From assembly GCA_016713885.1 (NCBI GenBank), contig JADJOF010000001.1, positions 62,001 to 126,000 of the forward strand: a DNA stretch of 64,000 nt, given 5' to 3'. The notes beneath the pieces were generated by a model. That model had not been told where the DNA came from and searched no databases. It saw only the letters and a program-made list of their open reading frames with translations. Source of the DNA: Bdellovibrionales bacterium. GTDB taxonomy: Bacteria > Bdellovibrionota > Bdellovibrionia > Bdellovibrionales > JAMPXM01. Positions within the stretch are counted from its first letter, which is position 1. Each line of letters begins with the position of its first letter. Made by a program: the position numbers and the translations under genes. Below, in pieces: positions 42,489 through 51,170 of this stretch.

Positions 42489-42674
42489 TGAAACTGCTTC
42501 GTTTTCTTTTCTCATTTTTTGATCTGCGCCATAGCACTCGCCCTCCCCTATAGAGCGCGTGTCGCATACTTCCAACTCATCGCGTGGCTTATTCATCTTC
42601 CCTTTAAGTTATTTGGTCAGCTTGCTCGGTTTATTATGAAACAAACGGGCACGGATAATCCATATGGTGACTGA
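42489..42674 (+). pseudogene. Small membrane peptide, apparent one-base frameshift
   Basis: GTG 42489 opens KLLRFLFSFF and then runs out of frame at a T6 run near 42513-42520. Dropping one T continues as LICAIALALPYRARVAYFQL, then a second hydrophobic stretch (IAWLIHLPFKLFG) and a polar tail ending NPYGD at 42674. The reconstructed protein is about 60 residues with two membrane segments. Its stop overlaps the next gene's start by 11 bp, which supports a real, translationally coupled gene. It may correspond to the small SxtJ-like protein that often accompanies DUF5989, but similarity is too weak to assert. Confidence 0.4.
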
Positions 42675-43530
42675 AGATCGCCTAGACGCATGCGTCGTCC
42701 TTTACTCTGGCGGCACAGACTCGACTTGCGCAGCGGCGATTGGAGCCGAACGCTATCGATCCGTCCACTTGCTCACCTTCGAGGAGCGGGCCACGCGGAA
42801 CTCTCCAATTCCATCGGCGAATGTCGAGCGCCTGCGCAGCCGGTTTAGCAGTACCGACTTTCACCACATCCACATCTCGACAGATCGCCTCGTGCGCCGT
42901 CTGTCCTATGAGAACTACCTTAAAAATATCGTCAATCATGGATTCTTTGTTTTGAGCACGCCAGGCTTTAGTTCACTCAGCTGGCACCTGCGCACAATTC
43001 TATACTGTCTGCAAAATAACATCGGCGCCGTCTATGATGGAATGACTCGCGAGCTCACTCACTTGCCCGGCCATATGCCGGCATTTCGCGACCAGGTCAC
43101 AGCACTTTATCAAAAGCATGGCCTCGCTTTCTCGAGCCCTGTCCTTGACTGGGATGTTCCGCAAAGCCAACAGCTCATTGATCGACTTGTCGTCGATCGA
43201 CACGGCTTCGCACTGACTCCGAATGAGAACTCAACCGGACGAACAACGGGTCGATATCTCTACGAGAACGGCGTTCTCCCTCGCCCCGACGTCAAAGGCT
43301 CTCTCTTCGATCAACAGATGCAGCACGACTGTTACCCATTTGTCGTCTTCAATATGTTTGTGTTCTGGAGCTTTCTGTTTCGGCATAGCGAAGAACAGTA
43401 TGCCGAGCGCATCGAGGCTCTCTTTCGCGACAAAATCGCGGAGGCGTCACCCTGGTTAGATCAAGCATTGAGCGGAAATAGTGGCGACTTCGAAACCGCT
43501 ATCGTTCTCCCAAGGCCGGAATCGACATGA
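42664..43530 (+). CDS. PP-loop ATPase, QueC-like
   Basis: A 288-residue protein with the N-type ATP pyrophosphatase loop VVLYSGGTDSTCAAAI (residues 11-26). It resembles 7-cyano-7-deazaguanine synthase QueC in this part but lacks QueC's C-terminal zinc-binding Cys cluster, and the only nearby Cys is in HDCYPF. It is therefore unlikely to be a queuosine enzyme. PP-loop proteins adenylate a substrate so that nitrogen or sulfur can be added. It overlaps the SGNH gene by 4 bp and probably modifies an envelope sugar or its precursor. Confidence 0.7.
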   Translation: MVTEDRLDACVVLYSGGTDSTCAAAIGAERYRSVHLLTFEERATRNSPIPSANVERLRSRFSSTDFHHIHISTDRLVRRLSYENYLKNIVNHGFFVLSTPGFSSLSWHLRTILYCLQNNIGAVYDGMTRELTHLPGHMPAFRDQVTALYQKHGLAFSSPVLDWDVPQSQQLIDRLVVDRHGFALTPNENSTGRTTGRYLYENGVLPRPDVKGSLFDQQMQHDCYPFVVFNMFVFWSFLFRHSEEQYAERIEALFRDKIAEASPWLDQALSGNSGDFETAIVLPRPEST

Positions 43531-44645
43531 GAATATTCTGGAACTTCTCTTTCTTCTGTCTTTCGCTCTTTCTCGCTTTTGCCATGGGAGAAGGCTTGAC
43601 TCGCATCTGGGTCAAACACGCTGGCGACGCCCTCCACCGGGCCCGACGCGTCATTGCCGCGGACTCGACATATAGCTGGCGCCAGCGCGCCAACCTCGAC
43701 ACAGAATTCGAAGGCACACCACTGCTCACCGACGCTGCAGGTTTCCGCCAACTCTCGCCAACACCGCCTGGCACTGTCGATATCATCACAATTGGTCCGT
43801 CGTCGGCATTTGGATGGGGCGTGCTCGCCGAAGATACATATACGGCGGTCGCCGCTCGCGAAACGAAACTGATCGGCTTCAATGCGGGTCAGATTGGCTA
43901 CTCCCTCACCCAAGGACGCCGGCTGTATCAAGAGCTACGCCACGACAGTCGGATGAAGAACGCAAAAGTCGTGATTGTTTCATATGGAGTAAACGATCTT
44001 GATCGCTTCCGCTTTTTTGGTTCAGAGAACACCGCCAACGAGGACGACGAGACCTACTTCGCACGCGACTTTCAATCTGAAATTCGCTGGGAGGATCTGG
44101 TGACTGGTTCGGCCTTCCTTGAGCTTCTCGTTCGGTCGAAAAACGAACTGGCGTCTGCTACGAGCTGCGGAGTTGCGTCGCCGCCGTCGCTTCGCTTGCC
44201 GCTGTCAAAGTTCAGCACATCCCTGCAAGATCTGATTGCTGAAGTTCGGGCCGACAGACGAGTACCGATCCTCATCAACACACCCTATCAACGCCATCCA
44301 ACAGAGACTGACGATGAGCCCGATATCGCCTATCGGAACAGCGCAAGAGAGCGCCAACAAGACCACTGTCGCGAAGCACGAGAATGGGTGTTAAAAGCTC
44401 GATCTGCCGAACCCGAACGGGTCGCCCGGGACGTCGTGCGACTCAACAGTGTCATCGCCCAGGTCGGAATAGCCACCGACGCCCCTGTCGTTGACGCCTA
44501 TCAGCTTCTCGGAGTAGCCCCAGACCTCTTCTTCGATCCCATCCATCCCTCGACCGAGGGACATCGACGACTTGCGGCCAATCTCCGCAAAGCCATTCAT
44601 GAAGTAGTTGATTTTGCCAAGACAACGGCTGAGCCTGCTCAGTAA
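43527..44645 (+). CDS. SGNH/GDSL hydrolase-family protein, membrane anchored
   Basis: A 372-residue protein with an N-terminal membrane helix (IFWNFSFFCLSLFLAFAMG). Catalytic blocks are intact: TIGPSSAFGWGV (block I, Ser in GPSS, residues 90-98), NAGQIGYS (block II), VSYGVNDLDR (block III, 154-157) and DPIHPSTEGH (block V, Asp337 and His340). Such proteins add or remove O-acetyl or other acyl groups on glycans in the periplasm. It overlaps the PP-loop gene by 4 bp and the DUF5989 gene by 1 bp, so the three are coupled. Confidence 0.82.
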   Translation: MRIFWNFSFFCLSLFLAFAMGEGLTRIWVKHAGDALHRARRVIAADSTYSWRQRANLDTEFEGTPLLTDAAGFRQLSPTPPGTVDIITIGPSSAFGWGVLAEDTYTAVAARETKLIGFNAGQIGYSLTQGRRLYQELRHDSRMKNAKVVIVSYGVNDLDRFRFFGSENTANEDDETYFARDFQSEIRWEDLVTGSAFLELLVRSKNELASATSCGVASPPSLRLPLSKFSTSLQDLIAEVRADRRVPILINTPYQRHPTETDDEPDIAYRNSARERQQDHCREAREWVLKARSAEPERVARDVVRLNSVIAQVGIATDAPVVDAYQLLGVAPDLFFDPIHPSTEGHRRLAANLRKAIHEVVDFAKTTAEPAQ

Positions 44646-44848
44646 TGGCCACTGAGCAAAAGAAAGACGTTCCACGAACCCTTAAAGAGTTCCTCCAGTT
44701 TCTCTGGACGCGAATCTCGCAGTCCAAAAAGTGGTGGCTCCTACCCTTTTATTTGGTTCTGATTGCCCTCGCCATTGCCCTTGTCCTGAGTGGCAATGGA
44801 GCCCTTTGCCGGCGATTTACCTCGCCCTCTAGCCACACCCCAAAATAA
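44645..44848 (+). CDS. DUF5989 small membrane protein
   Basis: A 67-residue protein whose ATG shares a base with the SGNH stop. It contains the DUF5989 pattern: an amphipathic helix (LKEFLQFLWTRISQSKKWWLLP) followed by a membrane helix (FYLVLIALAIALVLSGNGAL). DUF5989 proteins typically occur with SxtJ, carbamoyltransferase and SGNH genes in polysaccharide loci, which fits this operon. The molecular role is unknown. Confidence 0.75.
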   Translation: MATEQKKDVPRTLKEFLQFLWTRISQSKKWWLLPFYLVLIALAIALVLSGNGALCRRFTSPSSHTPK

Positions 44849-44908
44849 GCGTCAAAAATTTCACACTCCTCATGGAGGTTCTGAACCCCAACGAGGAACG
44901 TTTGTCCT

Positions 44909-44924
44909 AACCCAATCGGGTTTT
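44909..44924 (+). terminator. Weak terminator-like hairpin
   Basis: AACCC-aatc-GGGTT followed by TT lies about 60 bp after the DUF5989 stop and before the next gene's ribosome site. The stem is only 5 bp and the T tract is short. Confidence 0.25.
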
Positions 44925-44975
44925 GACCCAATCCAGCCCCTAAGCAATAACGGTTTCCTCAAAAAGGAGATCAGC

Positions 44976-45554
44976 ATGATCAACAAGACCGCCTACAGCC
45001 TTTTCGTTCTCGCGCTTTGCCTCGTTGGATTGGAGGCATTTGGACAGCAAGTCACCCTTCGCGGGGGCTCGCTTGGCGACTACGACTACTGCGTTAAAAA
45101 CTTCGGCAAGGCTGACTTTGTTGGCTGTTATGAGACTCCCGCCTTCGAACTCAACGTTCACGACTTCCGTACCGGTGACTTTGAGAACGTGACGACCGCA
45201 TACATTTTGTCGCGACTTGAAAAGAGCGATCAATTCGCTGACTCTCAAGCCGGATACTGCTCAAAAGACAAATACCCCTACCGCATCAAGCAAGATATCA
45301 TCTACGACGACGGACGCCGTGGATGGTTTCAAGAATCTTACCCTGAGTACTATATCGTGAGTCTTGAGCTCAATAAAGAAATGACTGTCTACGAGTGGGA
45401 CAGCCAAATGGCGCGATGCTCGCCGACGACCTACAAACTCACTTGGACGTCACTGAAGAGCTACAAGCTCAATTCAACAAAGAAGACTCTCGACTTTGGA
45501 AACCGCCTCTATCGTCCCAACGTGAAGTCGCTCGATTACGGCAAAGCTCAATAA
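44976..45554 (+). CDS. Secreted hypothetical protein
   Basis: A 192-residue protein. I chose ATG 44976 because AGGAGA lies 5 bp upstream and a signal peptide follows (MINKTAYSLFVLALCLVGLEAFG, cut before QQV); the longer open frame upstream has neither. The mature domain is rich in Tyr, Asp and Lys and has Cys pairs (YDYCVKNFGKADFVGCYE, GYCSKDKY, ARCSPTTY) likely to be disulfide bonded. No known family was recognised. It overlaps the convergent gene by 7 bp. Confidence 0.68.
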   Translation: MINKTAYSLFVLALCLVGLEAFGQQVTLRGGSLGDYDYCVKNFGKADFVGCYETPAFELNVHDFRTGDFENVTTAYILSRLEKSDQFADSQAGYCSKDKYPYRIKQDIIYDDGRRGWFQESYPEYYIVSLELNKEMTVYEWDSQMARCSPTTYKLTWTSLKSYKLNSTKKTLDFGNRLYRPNVKSLDYGKAQ

Positions 45555-46027
45555 GAACGGCTTTCATATTGCTCCACACACAAGGCCTGACACTCTTCTC
45601 GTGATCGGGCCTCGAGCGTGCCGCCCCAGCTTGTCGCAATGGCATCCGCTTCTTCAAAATGCGTTTCAGGGTCGCAATCCGCTAGATCCTTTTGCTCTTT
45701 CAGCCAGCCGACATAGTCAGCAACTTCAGCGCGTGTCGACCGCGCGATCACACAACCGATATAGCAGTGAGCCGCCTTATCCGAGCCAAACGACTCCGCC
45801 TGCTTTTTTTCCCGAACGTAAGCGGTAAAAGACCAAAACAAGTTGAGAGGACCAGCAAGCCCGCGCCCGCGCTGCTGCCAAGCGTCGACATCACTCTGCC
45901 ACTGAGAGGCGGACTCGTAGCGCTGCTGTGTTCGCGGGTTCACTTCATTCTCAAAACACTGTGGCCCGTGCGCCTGTGCGACCGAGAGAGCACCGAATCC
46001 AAAAACAAATACTAGCAGTGAACGCAT
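45548..46027 (-). CDS. Secreted Cys-containing hypothetical protein
   Basis: A 159-residue protein with a signal peptide (MRSLLVFVFGFGALSVAQA, cleavage before HGP). The mature part has a central segment SDKAAHCYIGCVIARST with a His/Cys pattern, and further Cys in ADCDPE, EECQALCVEQY. The DK-x2-HC-x3-C motif followed by a helix and a DAIATSWGG segment occurs in several small uncharacterised exported proteins. No function can be assigned. Confidence 0.62.
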   Translation of the reverse strand: MRSLLVFVFGFGALSVAQAHGPQCFENEVNPRTQQRYESASQWQSDVDAWQQRGRGLAGPLNLFWSFTAYVREKKQAESFGSDKAAHCYIGCVIARSTRAEVADYVGWLKEQKDLADCDPETHFEEADAIATSWGGTLEARSREECQALCVEQYESRSY

Positions 46028-46135
46028 CGCCGCGATTTTAACAGATGAGATCTCATGCCGTGAGCCCGAGCCACCTCTTCTGTATTCATTCCCCGATCGT
46101 CCACAAACTAGTCAGCCAACTTCTCACACTGGCTC

Positions 46136-46165
46136 TTGATGACGACCAGAGGATCGTCTTAGGAT
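46136..46165 (+). promoter_or_regulatory. Sigma-70-like promoter
   Basis: TTGATG (46136-46141) and TAGGAT (46160-46165) are separated by 18 bp, 27 bp before the GTG start of the FABP-like gene, and followed by the GGAGG ribosome site at about 46181. Agreement with the consensus is 4 or 5 of 6 in each box. Confidence 0.4.
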
Positions 46166-46192
46166 ACTGGCATCAGCTTCTGGAGGTACCTC

Positions 46193-46762
46193 GTGAACAT
46201 TCTCGATCTGCAAGACTACGGGCCCCTTGCGGCACTCGCCGGCATCTGGGAAGGGAACAAAGGCGACGATATTGCTCCCGACGACAACCGCGGAACTGAG
46301 AACAACAAGTATCGCGAGCGCCTCGTTCTTGAGCCCATCGGAGTTGTCGACAATCACGAACAGCGCCTCATGGGTCTGCGCTACTCAACGATGGCCTGGC
46401 GTCTCGGCGAGGATAGTTCGTTTCACGAAGAGGTCGGCTATTGGCTTTGGGACGCCAAGAACAAACAGGTTATGCGTTGCTTTATCGTTCCACGTGGAAT
46501 TTCAGTTGTCGCTGGCGGCACGGTCGAAGCCGATGCCAAAACATTTTCCCTGACCGCCGACCTGGGTTCTCCAACATACGGCATTTGCTCAAATCAATTC
46601 CTCGATGCCGAATTCAAAACCGTGAAGTACAATCTGACCGTCACCGTTCACGGACCCAATTCATTTTCATACGATGAAGACACGCAGCTCCTGATGAAGG
46701 GGCGCAAAGAAGTGTTTCATCACACGGATAAACATGTTCTGACACGAGTGAAGTCGTTTTAA
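46193..46762 (+). CDS. FABP/nitrobindin-like heme-binding-fold protein
   Basis: A 189-residue protein starting at GTG 46193, with GGAGG 8 bp upstream. It begins YGPLAALAGIWEGNKGDDIA, the GxWxG-type motif that opens the nitrobindin/FABP (calycin-like) beta-barrel, followed by strands such as RLVLEPIG, RLMGLRYSTMAWRL and SFHEEVGYWLWD, and the C-terminal ERTVL-like end HVLTRVKSF. Nitrobindins bind heme through a His; the ligand here is unproven. It stands alone and is followed by a palindromic terminator-like repeat. Confidence 0.7.
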   Translation: MNILDLQDYGPLAALAGIWEGNKGDDIAPDDNRGTENNKYRERLVLEPIGVVDNHEQRLMGLRYSTMAWRLGEDSSFHEEVGYWLWDAKNKQVMRCFIVPRGISVVAGGTVEADAKTFSLTADLGSPTYGICSNQFLDAEFKTVKYNLTVTVHGPNSFSYDEDTQLLMKGRKEVFHHTDKHVLTRVKSF

Positions 46763-46778
46763 GAACGAAACCCATCTT

Positions 46779-46808
46779 ACACGCCACAGCTTCCGGCGCC
46801 GGAAGCTG
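46779..46808. repeat. 30-bp repeated palindrome, copy 1 (probable bidirectional terminator)
   Basis: Bases 46779-46808 are identical to 52056-52085. The core is a perfect palindrome, cagcttccggcgccggaagctg, extending to 24 bp in this copy (46786-46809). It lies between the convergent FABP-like and macB genes. Position between convergent genes in both copies suggests transcription termination in both directions, though there is no T tract. Confidence 0.65.
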
Positions 46809-46838
46809 TGCTGCGGCAGACGACGCGCGGACGTTCTC

Positions 46839-48902
46839 TTACTCGGCACGCAGGGCGCTCACCACGTCCTGCTGCTCAACCTTGAGCGCCGGATAAAGTC
46901 CCGAACCAATTCCCACCAGGACAATCGACACCAAACTAATGCCAATAGCGAACGGATCAAAGACCCAAGCAAACGGCACCTTTGGAAAAATCAGAGATGT
47001 CGCATAAAGCGCAAGGTGCTGCAAAACGAGCGCAGCAACCAATCCCGCTCCGCCGGCAATTGCACAAAGAGTTAGGCTTTCCGATAGAACCAATTGTCGC
47101 AGATGTTTTGGCTGAGCGCCGACCGCGCGGCGAATGCCAAGCTCGCGCACGCGCTCAGAGAGTGAAACTAAAATCATATTGGTCACACCGGTTGCACCTA
47201 CCAAAAGCGTGATAAAGGCAATCGTCGCCAGGAGAGCATTGAAGATATCGAGGAACCTGCGCATTTGCAGGATCAGCTTGGACTTCGCTTCAGCGCGAAA
47301 CTCGCCAGCAAGGCCAAAGCGCTGTTCAAGATGACTCTTCACAGACGACGTGAGGTCATCCGGGATAACGCCTTCATGAACTTGAAACACCACCTGGTTC
47401 ACGTCGCCCTGATTGGAATTTGCGCTCTCGCCGCGCATCGCCCGCAAAAAGGTGTATGGCGCAAACACCTCGAAACCTGGCTTCTCCCAGCCCGAGCTAT
47501 CCGATGACTTCACCGGCTTTAGAACGCCGACCACCCGACAGGCAAAATCAAACTTGTCGACCTTCATAAAAACCAACGGTCGCGATTCAATGCGATCCGA
47601 AAGTTCAATCTTTAAGTTCTTTGCGACTTGCGAACCAAGAACACAAACGCCATTGCGCTCATCGATATCAACAGCCGTCAGGCCGCGACCCTTGTCGATC
47701 TCATAGTCTTGGAGCGAAATCCCCCATTCGTTCAGTCCCTGCAGACTGATGTCGTCCTTCTCGGTCACTCCAGCGTATGAAATTTCTGAGCTCCAAAAGC
47801 GGACGAGCGGCGTATAGCTCCTGATCTGCGGAAACAACCGAGCAATGGTCTCAAGATCAACGGTCTTGAATTCGCGAAAATATGTCTCCAGCGGCGTGGA
47901 ACGACGAAGTCCCCAGTTCGGATATCCCCAAACCTTGAAGTTCCTGATCCCAAGTGAAGTGTACGAATCAAGAATCCGCTCTTTTGCAAAACCACCGATT
48001 GAAATCATCGACACCACGGCGGCAATACCGACCGCGATGCCAAAGAGCGTGAGCAAACTACGCGATCGATTGCGCGATAAAAGAGAAAGCGCTTTTCGCC
48101 AAGAATAATTAGAAGAAAACCCGATGAGCGACTCCGCCGCCATCTTTGCTAGTCCTAAAAGTCCAAATGAAGAGTGATCGGCCGACGTCGCTGTGGCGAC
48201 CGGCGGTGTGGGCGCCGGGGTCTGACCAGGAATACGACCGTCTTCTATTCGAATCACCCGATCGCAGGTCGCAGCGATCTTCTCGTCGTGAGTGATGATG
48301 ATAACGGTTTTTCCGTCACGGTGAATCTGATCAAAGAGCGCCATAATCTCTCGGGCCGTGGCCGAATCGAGCGCCCCTGTCGGCTCATCGGCAAGAACAA
48401 CCTCGGGATTCATCAGTAACGCCCGCGCAATCGCAACACGTTGCGCCTGTCCGCCAGAAAGCTGGTTTGGCTTTCGATCCTCTAGGCCGCCGAGGCCAAG
48501 CCGCTGAATCAGCGCGCGGGCCTTCATCTCAAGATCAGTGCCCTTATTGTACTCCGCCCCAAGCATCGCATTTTGCAGGACCGTCCAACCCGGAATCAGA
48601 TGGAATTGCTGAAAAACAAAACCGATGTTCTGACCTCGAAATTCCGCTCGCGCCGACTCATCCAGCTTCCATATGTCACGACCGGCAACTCGAACTAGAC
48701 CTGCCGTCGGACGCAAGAGGCCGCCCAAAATATAGAGCAATGTCGACTTCCCAGAACCCGAAGGGCCACAAATCGCGACTTTTTCGCCGCGCTCAATTTG
48801 AAAATCAAGTCCGTGCAAAACATTGCTGACGCCGGCCTCACTTTGATAGGTCAGACGGAGGCCCTGAGCATCAATAAGCGCGTTTGAAGAAGTCGACTTC
48901 AT
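46839..48902 (-). CDS. macB: MacB-type ABC transporter (fused ATPase and permease)
   Basis: A 687-residue half-transporter. The N-terminal ATPase has Walker A GPSGSGKST (about residue 45), Q-loop FVFQQFHL, signature LSGGQAQR (about 148), Walker B VVLADEPTGALD and H-loop IITHD. A linker leads to the first TM (about 275-300), a periplasmic domain of about 240 residues and three C-terminal TM helices, the MacB_PCD/FtsX layout. MacB works with MacA and TolC by mechanotransmission to expel substrates from the periplasm. It overlaps the macA-like gene by 4 bp. The substrate is unknown. Confidence 0.93.
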   Translation of the reverse strand: MKSTSSNALIDAQGLRLTYQSEAGVSNVLHGLDFQIERGEKVAICGPSGSGKSTLLYILGGLLRPTAGLVRVAGRDIWKLDESARAEFRGQNIGFVFQQFHLIPGWTVLQNAMLGAEYNKGTDLEMKARALIQRLGLGGLEDRKPNQLSGGQAQRVAIARALLMNPEVVLADEPTGALDSATAREIMALFDQIHRDGKTVIIITHDEKIAATCDRVIRIEDGRIPGQTPAPTPPVATATSADHSSFGLLGLAKMAAESLIGFSSNYSWRKALSLLSRNRSRSLLTLFGIAVGIAAVVSMISIGGFAKERILDSYTSLGIRNFKVWGYPNWGLRRSTPLETYFREFKTVDLETIARLFPQIRSYTPLVRFWSSEISYAGVTEKDDISLQGLNEWGISLQDYEIDKGRGLTAVDIDERNGVCVLGSQVAKNLKIELSDRIESRPLVFMKVDKFDFACRVVGVLKPVKSSDSSGWEKPGFEVFAPYTFLRAMRGESANSNQGDVNQVVFQVHEGVIPDDLTSSVKSHLEQRFGLAGEFRAEAKSKLILQMRRFLDIFNALLATIAFITLLVGATGVTNMILVSLSERVRELGIRRAVGAQPKHLRQLVLSESLTLCAIAGGAGLVAALVLQHLALYATSLIFPKVPFAWVFDPFAIGISLVSIVLVGIGSGLYPALKVEQQDVVSALRAE

Positions 48903-49747
48903 TGTTCCGATTCATCTTTTCCCATAGGGAAAATCACTTCGTCGCCGAGTTTCAGACCACTCAAAATCTCAACAAACATTTCAGACCGAAGTCCAAGCGT
49001 GACTTCTCTTTTGTCACCACTCTCTTTAAGAAAGACAAAGTACTTTCCGGCTTCACGGTGGACCTGTTCTTGAGGCAGGCGCAGGACGCCCTGTTTTGAT
49101 GCCACTTGAATCTCAAGTATTCCCGACAGACCCGACTTGATCTCTTCCGTTGGATCGGTGATGCGAACGCGAATGGGAAACGCGCCACCCTTGCGATCCC
49201 ACGAGTTCTCTGGGTCACGTGCGGCTTGGAATATCTGTAGAATTTCTCCTTTATATGTTTTCCCCGGAAGCGCATTGAGACGAATCGTCGCCTGCTGTCC
49301 CATTTTCACTTTGCCAATATCAGACTCCGGCACATCGGACTCAACAAACATCTCGGACCGATCTTCAAGCTTGAGTATCTTTGCCTCAGTCGTGTTCTGA
49401 ACAAGATAGTCGCCTTCGCTCTTGAGAACCTGGCTGACAAGCCCGGTATAGGCCGCCCGAATTGGATACGCGGCCTCGTCCTCATTGAGGTTTGCCGTAA
49501 ACGAAACGAGTGGATCGCCCTTCTTTACTTTTGAACCAACCGAAACATAGATCTTGCGCAAATAGCCAGTGTAAGGAGCCGGGATCACCGTATCGCGCTT
49601 GGGACGAACGGTACCGCTCAACGCGACAATCTGTTCCACATCACCCTTGTCCACTTTTGCAGATGGCACCGCTTTGTCTTTTTTGCCGCACGCGACACCT
49701 GCAATCAAGACGAGCGCTAGAACAAAGAATTTAACGACAGACTTCAT
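48899..49747 (-). CDS. MacA/HlyD-family periplasmic adaptor, probable lipoprotein
   Basis: A 282-residue protein; ATG 49747 (MKSVVKFF) gives a clean signal with a lipobox-like AGVAC, while the longer frame would bury it. Features are a first beta strand (EQIVALSGTVRPKR), a short lipoyl-like domain (GYLRKIYVSVGSKVKKGDPL) with AAYTGLVSQVLKSEGDYLV, a beta-barrel and a membrane-proximal domain. The alpha-hairpin is nearly absent, unlike MacA of E. coli (about 370 aa), so contact with the outer-membrane protein may differ. It lies between the macB and tolC-like genes and overlaps both. Confidence 0.85.
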   Translation of the reverse strand: MKSVVKFFVLALVLIAGVACGKKDKAVPSAKVDKGDVEQIVALSGTVRPKRDTVIPAPYTGYLRKIYVSVGSKVKKGDPLVSFTANLNEDEAAYPIRAAYTGLVSQVLKSEGDYLVQNTTEAKILKLEDRSEMFVESDVPESDIGKVKMGQQATIRLNALPGKTYKGEILQIFQAARDPENSWDRKGGAFPIRVRITDPTEEIKSGLSGILEIQVASKQGVLRLPQEQVHREAGKYFVFLKESGDKREVTLGLRSEMFVEILSGLKLGDEVIFPMGKDESEQ

Positions 49748-51068
49748 TGGCCAAATCTCCCCGCAGCTGCTGCACCCGCATCCAATAGCGAGCCCAATCA
49801 CTCGCCAATTCAATCTGTGCCTTCACTGCGCCCTGCAAACTTTGGTTGGCGCTGATCCACTCAAGATATCCCGAACGACCTTCGCGATAGTCCAACGCCA
49901 CCTGCTCAAAACTCTGTCGCTCGAGTGCGACCAGGCGTTCCGCGAGCGTTCGGCGTTCTGACAGACGCGTGTACTCATCAGCCAAAAGCCTCTTCTTTGC
50001 TTGAAAATCCCGATCCGCTTGGCGCAGCTCAACGCTCGCATCGGTCTCGGCCTGAGCGCTCTCTCTTCGAGTGAGGGCATCGACACCGTTGTCCCAGAGC
50101 GGATACTTCAAAGTAAATCCAGCGAACCATGTGGACGACCATGGCCGCCCAACCGAGTCCCTCGACCAATCTGGTGCAATATCGCTATTCTGCATCGCAT
50201 ACGTCGCCTGCAGTGAGGTCACTAGTCCCGTTCTCTTCTCACTCAGACGACGATCCAACTGTGATAGATCAGATTTCAATTTTGTAGCTCTAAGTTCGGG
50301 AGACTCTTCGATGCTCTCGATCTTCTCTGGCACAAGGCGGAGCAAAGCCTGCCACCGCAGTCCTGAGACCGCCTGCTCAATCGGCCCATCTCCCAAAAGA
50401 ACCTTCAAGCGCTCTCGCGTCTCGACAACTGATCGCTTGAGCTGATGCCGCTGCTCTTCAAGGCGCAAAAGCTCGGCCTCAAACTGTTGCAGATCTCGCC
50501 TTTTCGCCAATCCCTGGCGAACGCTATTGCCCAACGTTTTGTACTGGCGCTCAAGACGCTGCTTCGTATCTTCAAAATCTTGATCGCGAGAATAGAGCGC
50601 ACTGGCCGAGAGCAGGAGATCAAAGAGTCGAACCGCTTGCTCCTGCTGAACAACAACAGCGCCGACCTCTGACTTCTCCAGCTCGAGCCTTGCGCGCTGA
50701 GCCTCAAGACTTGCGCCGAAAAATGGATTCAATAAAAGTTCGGCGGTGATGCCGGCGCTTCCTTTAGTGCCCGCTCCCAATGGACCATAGGCATTCGTCA
50801 CCGATGGATCACGCAGGCCCGCTGTCGCCACAGCATCAAGCCGCGGAATGAAGTACTTGGATCGAACCGAGGCCCGGTCGCTTTGAATCTGAACTGAACT
50901 TCTCGCGACAGAAATCTCAGGCGAGCTCGCACAGAGCGCGCGAAAAGCCGGGCGAAGCGAGTTCAGCTCCGTCGGCCACTCCGCCATCGCCAGAGATGGT
51001 GCACTGGCCAATACGAAAATCAGCGCTTTACATAAAATTGCCAAGCGAACTCGATTTAAAAAGTACAT
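49731..51068 (-). CDS. TolC-family outer-membrane efflux protein
   Basis: A 445-residue protein with a signal peptide (LCKALIFVLASAPSLAMA) and the long helical OMF repeats of TolC: an N-terminal half with ARSSVQIQSDRASVRSKYFI and AQRARLELEKSEVGAV, and a C-terminal half with YPLWDNGVDALTRRESAQAE and DYREGRSGYLEWI. It forms the outer-membrane channel for the MacA/MacB pair encoded after it, with a 17-bp overlap into the adaptor. It is the first gene of the operon. Confidence 0.88.
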   Translation of the reverse strand: MYFLNRVRLAILCKALIFVLASAPSLAMAEWPTELNSLRPAFRALCASSPEISVARSSVQIQSDRASVRSKYFIPRLDAVATAGLRDPSVTNAYGPLGAGTKGSAGITAELLLNPFFGASLEAQRARLELEKSEVGAVVVQQEQAVRLFDLLLSASALYSRDQDFEDTKQRLERQYKTLGNSVRQGLAKRRDLQQFEAELLRLEEQRHQLKRSVVETRERLKVLLGDGPIEQAVSGLRWQALLRLVPEKIESIEESPELRATKLKSDLSQLDRRLSEKRTGLVTSLQATYAMQNSDIAPDWSRDSVGRPWSSTWFAGFTLKYPLWDNGVDALTRRESAQAETDASVELRQADRDFQAKKRLLADEYTRLSERRTLAERLVALERQSFEQVALDYREGRSGYLEWISANQSLQGAVKAQIELASDWARYWMRVQQLRGDLANEVCR

Positions 51069-51170
51069 GTACAGTTCAACTTATTCTGTAGGCAGAGTAG
51101 GTCACGCCCTAGCGCAGCGCTGCGGACCATTCCGTGACATTCTTTTTCGACCGTCTTAAAGGCATGTCTT

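Noticed and set aside
42664..43530. True QueC of queuosine synthesis
   Set aside because: The PP-loop is present but the C-terminal zinc-binding Cys cluster is missing and no other queuosine genes are near.
51112..51123. Palindrome CGCAGCGCTGCG between tolC-like and VOC genes
   Set aside because: A short GC palindrome without adjacent promoter boxes; too little to call an operator.
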